DNA from: Phoronis australis
Taxonomy: Eukaryota; Phoronida; Phoronidae
Reading direction: 5' to 3'
Length of the DNA stretch: 60,000 nucleotides
NCBI GenBank assembly: GCA_002633005.1
Contig: NMRA01000322.1
Span: 312,001-372,000, forward strand
Made by a program: the position numbers and the translations under genes. Below the pieces are notes generated by a model. The model was not told the origin of the DNA. It saw only the letters and a program-made list of their open reading frames with translations, and searched no databases. Positions within the stretch are counted from its first letter, which is position 1. Every line of letters begins with the position of its first letter. Of the stretch, positions 47,501 to 56,500 are shown piece by piece.

Positions 47501-50500
47501 TACCGGGCTGTCGAGATAAGACAGCTAGCCGCAGAACCATACGCTGAAAATGTCATTGAGTCACGGAGTGTCGACTATAACATCCCAAACACAAAAAAAC
47601 AACAGAGTTAAGTTTTTCAAACTTTTATAACAACCAATTTTAAAACTGCTCTCTGACACAGAACTTGACAGCTACATATAGTACGAGACTGTAACCATAA
47701 ATTTGATGACCTCTGCAACACGTGAAGCTTGCACGCGCGCACTTAAGCAGGGTCACATCTTAATTGAAACAGTTTTAATTCTAGTGGAGGCTGCGTGGTG
47801 ACTGGTCGTCTGCGCACAGCAGGACGGCACGGGGCTATTACTCAGCAATTCTGTAAATTTAATAGTGAATGACTAATCTGAGGGCAAGAGAACCTTTGTT
47901 GGGATCATCTACTGTATTTTCACTGTCATTTGGCAACGTGACAATAAAGCTCTTTGAAAAGGGCTACGCGTTCCGAGTATGATTGTCGTGTCGGGATTTA
48001 GATCACCAGGTAAGATTAACCGCCCAGGGCGGTTGTCTGTCGTAATAAGCGCCCATGTTCGGTTAACTGCCCATCCCCTACTTTAGCTGGATTTTCGATT
48101 TAACCGCCCACTGCTCGGTTAACCGCCCTCCCCCGATTTTTTGGATTCGCCAATTTAACCGCCCAGGGCGTTAACCCGAACGATTACGGTAAAAGCCTGA
48201 TACGGCGCCAAAATGACTATTTTAACATCTAAAATACAAAACATCAATTGAAAATAAGTGTCATAGCATACCCCAGTCATTAATGACAATACAGTAGCCC
48301 CATCGCGAACCCCATTTAGCGCCAAAAAAACTGAGATGGCGCTTGCACTAATCAAAGCCTGTAACATCATTGTTACGAGTTTGGCTTTCACCGTTGTATT
48401 GGAATCAGCGAAGACTGGCAATTTAATTTAGAACAAAATACAGGGAAAATCAAGGAAACACGTTAATTGTTCATTTGATGTCAATTAATATTTTAATTGA
48501 TCCAAATCATTACCTTTAGAACTTTTTATGCAAATATTTAGCACACATTCTAATACGGCCAGTATGGGAATCCACGGGAGGGTGACTGGGTTCGCCGAAA
48601 CAGCCGGATAAACGAAACACTTTGTTACAATTTAGGCAATTTCACAATTTTTATTACAGTGTAGTTTGTTTGATACAAAAACTTTGATGTTAGGAAGTTT
48701 GCATTCATGTCTTCTTGAAGTCAAAGGTGTGAACGCTGCGTGATTCCAATATGGGCCACTGTCGAGTGTGTGCCCCATATTGAAATCGGCGGCAATACGC
48801 CATTTAATTTGGTGCAAAATATGTGGAAATGTTACAACACATATCAGCTTGATCCTTTCGTACAAAGCAATTAAATTTGAATTCATTGAAAATTTTATAT
48901 TAGAAACTCAATAGTTCAGTTATTTTAGAAAAATCCATCAGATTTTCAAAACACTCATACAGTTACCAAAGATACACCCATGGCGTACTTTTGGGTGGGC
49001 CTGTTTTTGGAAATCCCTGGTATGTGTTTGATTAAATTGAAACACCAATAGCCGTTTAAAGGATTTTATGACAGGTAACGGCTGAAAATTTTTGGAGGAA
49101 ACTTAATAGGAACTTACCCGGTATCAAAACATTAGGATTTCTCAGGAACAGATGCAACATAACATTAAATTCTAGGAAAAAATGCAGGAAGTCTACCGTA
49201 GCTAACTTTATTTTTAATTAAGAAATATGAGAAACTTATGACCAGTAGCCAATATACATTGTTGGTAGAAGTTGCTGCACTGTCTCAGGTGAGTGGAAAA
49301 CCACATTCTTACAAGAGGACAGCAGGAAATTCTTTACCATTGAAAGAGATTGCACGGTTATGGAGAAATGATGAGTAAATGGAGAAAATATAATTATGCA
49401 TGTACAGTAGCATAAAGCCAAGATTTCTAGCTAAACCTGTGTCTGAACATCAATGGACACAAGCCTGGTACACAGTGGTAGTGATATAGATGAACCCCTT
49501 GAAATAACCAGAGTGACGGTTCTTTTCCTTCATTTTCACCAACACAATGGTCAGTTTCACCAACAGCCAGTTGAGAAATGCACTGACAGTGGCCTATATC
49601 TTAGGCAGGACACTGGTACACTCTCTAAGGAAGCTAGCTTCACCAAGACTATTTGTTTATAACATAAACCATGCTAATGGTCATCAGATGTGTACCATCA
49701 GGAAGAGATAACCAGGAAGGTACCATGCAATTCAGTCATTGATGAAAGTCCACAGAGAGTGAACCCATAACATTGTAATGAAAGCACTCCGAGGAGCGAA
49801 ACTTGGCAAAATTAACCCAAAAAACACGTTAGAGATGACGAGAAAAGACGACGACAGAGATGATGACGAAGATGACAGCTATGACGACGATGGTGGCGAT
49901 GATGGACAATGCAAGTTATGATATCATTCATATGACGAACGTAGAGGTCAGAAATCACTAAGAAATAGGCTACAGTTTTGAGCGACACTTGGCGAAATTA
50001 ACTGAAGACGATGTCGGAGATGATGACGAAGATGACGAATATGATGATGGTGGTGGCGATTATGAACAACATCATAACATTCATATGACGAACTTAGATA
50101 TCATAAATCAATAAGAAATAGGCTACAGTCTAGATCAATAGAAGCTAAACCAACATCAATGCTACAAGAGTGCTCAACAAAGGAACAGCGTTATCAGAAA
50201 ATCTCAAATAACTCGAAAAGTAGACGTCCTAGCAAAAAATGAAAAACATCTTCTGAAAGCCCGTTCAAAACTCTATCTAAATTGATAATATCACACAATT
50301 CCATGAGTTTTTCTAAAAAAGTGAAATTTTGCGTTTTTTTTAATTTAAAGACAAATATCTCGAAAATGGTAAGTCTGAGAAAAAAATTTGAACGAGTATA
50401 CCTTAGAGAATCCACATGCAAAAATTCACGTCATTTCCTCCTCCCGTATAAATGGCACTTCAGCACGACTGAAAATGGGTCAACATGCGCCAGATCCGCC

Positions 50501-53500
50501 ATTTTGAAAGCAACTTCCGGTTTTTTGGCTTTGTTTAATAGCAAGTCATAAAAAACTAATAACTGCAAAAATTCAAAGGAATTGGCCCTATATTGCGCCC
50601 TCTACAGGAGAAAACGTTTTTTGCCCGAAATCGAGGTGCGCATGCGCGAATGCCAATATTTCCGCCATCTTTGAACGGAAGTAAACAATTTCCGATACAC
50701 ATGTAGTGCACATCCGGTCCATTGATTGTGCTGAGTTTCAAATGTGTACGTAAAAAATTGTAGCCTCCAGAAGCCTTTGAATCTTAAAATCAAAACAAAA
50801 TAGCCACCACAGCCGCCATCTTGGATCCGATTTGAAGAAAAACAATAGGCTTCCAGTACTTCAGGAACTACGTGTTATGTGTAAATTTCGTGATGATCGA
50901 ACGAAAATTGCGACCTGTATCGTGCGAACAAAAAAAAGAGCAATATTCTTGGCGAAATTTATTTCATGATACGGGTCCATCACAGCTGAGGCATTCGTTA
51001 TACCAAAACATTTCAGTATTCCATGGTGAGCAGCGATAGATAGTATACATAAAAATGAGAAAATTAATAAATGAAATCCTCAAAGATATTAAGATTGTCT
51101 TAAGGTTATATAAGGAATCGAGAAAAAAAATCTCAATTAGGCAAACTTCGGAACAACATATCTCAGAGATGGCTTACTGTGTTCATATAAATTTTCAGAT
51201 ATCATGCTTTATGCACTGTTCTCTACTACATTGTTAGGAATTGCTTTTTAAAAAAATATCTTGTTTCAGAAAACCGTAACAGCGTTTTTGCCAACTCGTC
51301 TTAAACATTTATATCAAATAAAATTTGACCCTGGTATTGATATCATTGCTTTGTTATCAATGTGCCCTTCGTCTGTGCTAAATCTGACTAAAAAGACATG
51401 GTCACATGACCAAATTAATGTTCGATTGGTATAGAGTCGACCATTACAATCTGAAGGTGTTCTACTTTCATAAATCATATACTTTTACCAAGTCAATATC
51501 TATAGCATTTTAGATATCTGGTGAAATAAGCAGACATATCAATAAGGCCTTACATAACATTACAGAAATCTAATATGACCACTAGGTGGCATTGCAGCAG
51601 TCCAAACCATCTAATTATCAACACCGGTCAGGCTTACCATATAAGAAACTCTGACAGTTCTACAAGAGGTTTGATACAGAAAGTGTGCACAGTAATGAAA
51701 TGTCACTTTGGGGCACAGCAGTCAGAGCTATCCAAACATGGACAAGTACAATTCTCTTCTGGATAAAATCTTATCTGCCAAATTTCACGAAGATCCTACT
51801 CCAGACTTGGTAGATATTGAACTAAAAGTGTCACTAGGGATGCAAAAACAGAACCAAAAGCACAGAAATTGCCACTTTGGGCAACAGAACATGCCACAGT
51901 GGGGCAGGTGATACCTTTTTTGTTATAGAAACGCAGTAATGTTAATTTTCATGAGGCTCCACCACGGAATTTGGTAGTTCAAGAGAAAAACAGCAAAAAG
52001 TAAAGCTGCCCCAAGAGGGTACACCAGTAGCTGGACAAGTATTAAAAAATAAACTCCAACCAAATTTCTCTACAATCCTTTAAACAACTTGGTTGATATT
52101 GAGGCAGTTGCAATACATGAAACTACCACAAGGGGAAAGCAGTTGTTGCGTTTGTTCATAAATCAATGTCAGCCACTAAAAATGTCAATTTCCAAAAACT
52201 TCATAGAAGCAGGGATAAATAGAGGTGGTCTCAAACACTGAACATCAAACTATTAAAATTGCCACTAGGGGGATCACAGCATGACAAAGACCTCCCAAAT
52301 TTGTTGGGTGACATCCCCTAATTCATACAAACACAGCTGCCAAATGCCATAGATCCATCAACAGGACATGCCAGACAAAAATAACACAACAAACTAAAAT
52401 TGCCACTGGGTGGGACAACAGTAGCGGAATCTCCTCTATCATCATGTTCATCCGATTACGCCCNCCCCCCCCCCCCCCGCAAATATCTAGAAGATCCTGT
52501 GAGGAGACATAGCTATGCACACCAGACTGACGCATGCACCCACATATGTATATGTGGGTGCACAAAAAATGAAAATTGGCTAGTATGAAAAACTAAAAGC
52601 AACCCGGCCCATTAAACAAGACTTACATTTTATCTAAACAACTTCAAGTTGTAGAAGAACAACATATATCTATAACTACCAATGATAAAGTTGTGACAAG
52701 GCTTGTAGCAGAATAAAAGCAATAGCCATCATATTGAGGGGAAGCATTCCGTCTGACAACAGTAGCGACTCACCTTGGCTGATTTTTAGCCTCGCTTAGC
52801 GAAAGCGGAAATGCCTCTCTACAGGAAGTCGAAATGACAAGCCATATTAAAGGACACATAAATATACTAGTTATATTTTGCAGATTTCATTTAAGGTTAT
52901 CTAAGACCTTAATAAACGACCACAACTCTGAAGTCAAATATCGAAAAAAATGCTATGTCAACCATTAAAAATATATATTTTCTGAAAGGAGAAAGGTCAA
53001 GGACTCCAAAAACATGTTTCTTACTACTGTGTCTTTATTATTGTCATGCGACCACATTTTTAAGTCAAAATTCTGGGTGCAAGAAAGGCACATTCATGGT
53101 AAAATAACCGCCCCCCACCGATTCTGCTAAACTTTTTTGAATGAAAACATTACGTAATGTCTCAAAAACCCTGTTAGGAATTTTTGACAGTTCGGGTTTT
53201 ATGCTAAATTAACTCACAAAACGCAAGGCATTAATTGTGAAAAAATAGCGGTCTTATTCATATATCGCTCGGTACGAGAAAACAAGGCATTTTAAAGCAA
53301 GGTCCTAACAGGATTTTTGAAATGCAAGCAGTCAGCAGTGCCATATTGTCAGTTGCCAATGCTTGGTGAAAGTGAAAACTGAACTGCCAACTAACGCAAG
53401 GCACTGAAAGACAGATGCCAGACTAAGTGTAGTCCATGCTAAAACATGTCAAAACAATTTGGACATGGATGCAGACAGGATGGGTTGTTTTCAGAAATGC

Positions 53501-56500
53501 AGCTGGCCAGGTAAATTGTAAGTACAAAAGCTCAGTTGCTCAACTGAAAATTCTAAACAAAAACAATAGGCATGAGACAAGTTCAAAATCATTTTAAACG
53601 AGGATCTGTTTCGTTAAGTTCACGTGAGTACAAATATGTTTTTCTAGTGCTACATGGACAACTAATAATTGGTTATGCTGGCAAGGACACAAATAAAGCC
53701 CCTGAAAGCACTAATCCCAAGCAGGGCTATCACTCACGGGTGTTTTGGATGACAACTGCGGATTAGAAAGAAACATAGTCAAGATGTGACAAGCAAGGCA
53801 AGCGGTATGAAAGACATCCATTTCAAGCAACGCTCCACCAGGAAAAACATGTAGAAAATGTACAAGCTGTCCCAGTTGAGTTGTGATAGGCTAATAAGTT
53901 CAATGACTCAGATTTGACGATCAAAGGTTTTACAAGAGCAATGTTAAGTCTACTATAAATCCAATCCGTGTATTCCAAACTTACAGCAGGAGCTTAGCAG
54001 ATTAAACAATCTAATAAACAGCAGAGATACCTTAACTAGAAAAATAGAAAATGCCTCAAATGGGGTGCAACGATAGCCATTCAAAAATTGGAGAATACCA
54101 ACTTTTCACTCACAAAAGCACTGTGAGCGTTCATATGCATCCACAGTGCATTGTAAATGGTATGTTGCCAGGGCTGCTTATGATCTTGAGGTTCAATTTG
54201 ACAACTTAGGGTAGTAGACTACATTATTGTGCTCTTCCCAGTAGGGAAATATGTGTCAAGTTTCATCATTATCCTAAAGAACGGTTTGACCGATAGAGGG
54301 ATGGGTTCCAAAAACTAGACTTCAAAATGATGGCAATGGCCACTTGGTAGGGTACTAAGTTAAATCTATCTGAAAATGGTAAGGAGTCATCGAGATAATC
54401 CGACAAGGAAATCTAAAGATCCAAAGGAAAAAAGAAATAAATTGCACACAGTCATATCTGTCTGAAAGTCCATCATCTGTTGTTACCTTCATAGGAATAA
54501 ATTTGCCAAATTTAAAAAAGATCCTAAAAGGGTTTAGGATAAGCAATATGAGACTCAAAAATTATTCAAAAGCTGTAACTAATGGACACCATAGTACTCG
54601 AAGCCGTATGGAAATTAATGTCAACCCTGCTCTTCTTAGTAGGAACATGTCAGCCAAGTTCCATAATAATTCTTAGACTTTGATGGATAGAGAGGCAGTC
54701 GCCAAAAATTGAAAACTGTAAAAATGGCCACTGGGTAGCGCAGAAAACATCAAATCCATCCGAAAATGGAAAGGCGTTGTCATATCCTTAATAGATACCT
54801 ATTTGTCAAACTTTAAGGCAATCTGCCTTAGAGCTCCGAAGAAACAGAAGAACAAATAAAAAATAAAATTGCCACTAGGGAGCACAGAGATTGACGGATC
54901 CATCAAAAAATTTGCTCATAATGTTCCATACGCCAACAAAATTTCACAAACATCCATCACGGGATTTGGAGATACAACAGTGAACGCCAGACGGACAACC
55001 AACTAGACGAACAACGGCATAATGCACACACAAACATATAATTATGTGGGTTCGTAAAAACAGCGTTTCTGTCAAATTTTTGTTGAAGTGACATCATTGC
55101 GCCCGGCCAATAATTGTTTCTACTTTCCCAGTAACGAGTGGTCACGATTACGAAATCTTGCCTGTCAAGATTTTGACGAGATTTAGCCAAAATTGAGACA
55201 GATTCTAGTACAAAATAAATGATAATTCAGTCGTGGTTTGCAGCTGAGAATACTTGTAAAGAACACAACAACAACGAACATGTGAACTCCAACACCAAGA
55301 ATACAAAAGTGCCGATGGACACTGCGGGTAAATACAGCAAGATTCAAGCGTCGCTGTGTAATTCGGGCCGGCCCTTCTGTTTACATTTTATCCACTTGTT
55401 TGTAGCATTGTTTGTTACAAAACTTTCTAAGGCGGCTTTCAAGCGAGTGGTTTCGAAAGCCTAGCTAGTCTCATAGCATTCATTACACAATGAAGCTGCT
55501 CTGACTTGTAATATTGTAATTAATAGGTCACACTACTGTAGTGCGTCCTGTTGACTGTCAATGTTTGCGGGCTCTCCGATAGCAAAGAAGTAATCCATAA
55601 ATAGATGAGACTAATCCTCGTTTACTTTAATCCAAGTCATACATAAAACAAAAATCGTAAGAATATATAAATTTCATGAATGTATACTTCTACACTATTG
55701 CTTCATATTCTTTCAAGAGTTCTTAATCAATATTCCGTAATACTGATGATCTATACACTTCCAGTTCACAGTTTTCGAAGCTTCTCTTGGCCTTGGTTAC
55801 ATACCTATTCCAGTTGATCTTTTGAGAAGAAACCAGACAGTTTTATTATCGTGCAGACGAAATGGAGACACACACGGGTCATAATACGCCCACGAATCGT
55901 TTGAGCAGAATATCTTGAGATTACCACGCCAAATTTTCCTTCTCAATAATCAGCTCGTCTCATATATCTAAGGTATATTAAGCGCTTATCTTTCATCTTG
56001 CATGGCCAGTAAAAGCTGTTTTCTGAATGTTTTGTACATTGAAAAAACTGAGTAATCACTTATAGAAATACCAGCTCCTCTTGTATTCTTAGCACTTCAA
56101 ATGACAAGCTGCTTTCACTTTTAACTTCGAGAGTTACCAGGTTATCAGTTTCTTAGGACCCAAAAAGTTCAAAGCATGGTTTAACACAATACCACTCATA
56201 TCTATATTTAAGTTATCGCTCAGCACTTCCCTTACCTTATGTTTTACTTGGTCCCTCAGGATGAACAACACCACATTTGTTGGGTTGACGCTGCCCCTCA
56301 ATATTATCTATTCTTATTTCATGATAGCCTAAGTGTTTTCAGAGCAGAATCATTTCTTCTTGTCGATTGTATGCAAGTTACACCTGGCCATGTTAACGGA
56401 TCTTAGAAGTGACGTCCACTGTATTTATTTCTAATTTATTATGCTTGTTGTTCTTGTTTTTGTTGTTCATCGTTGTTATACAGTGACACGATACTCTGAA

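Noticed and set aside
47257-47556. 99-codon minus frame inside the 1.9-kb TIR element as a transposase
   Set aside because: No DDE/D or helix-turn-helix pattern is recognisable and it is far too short.
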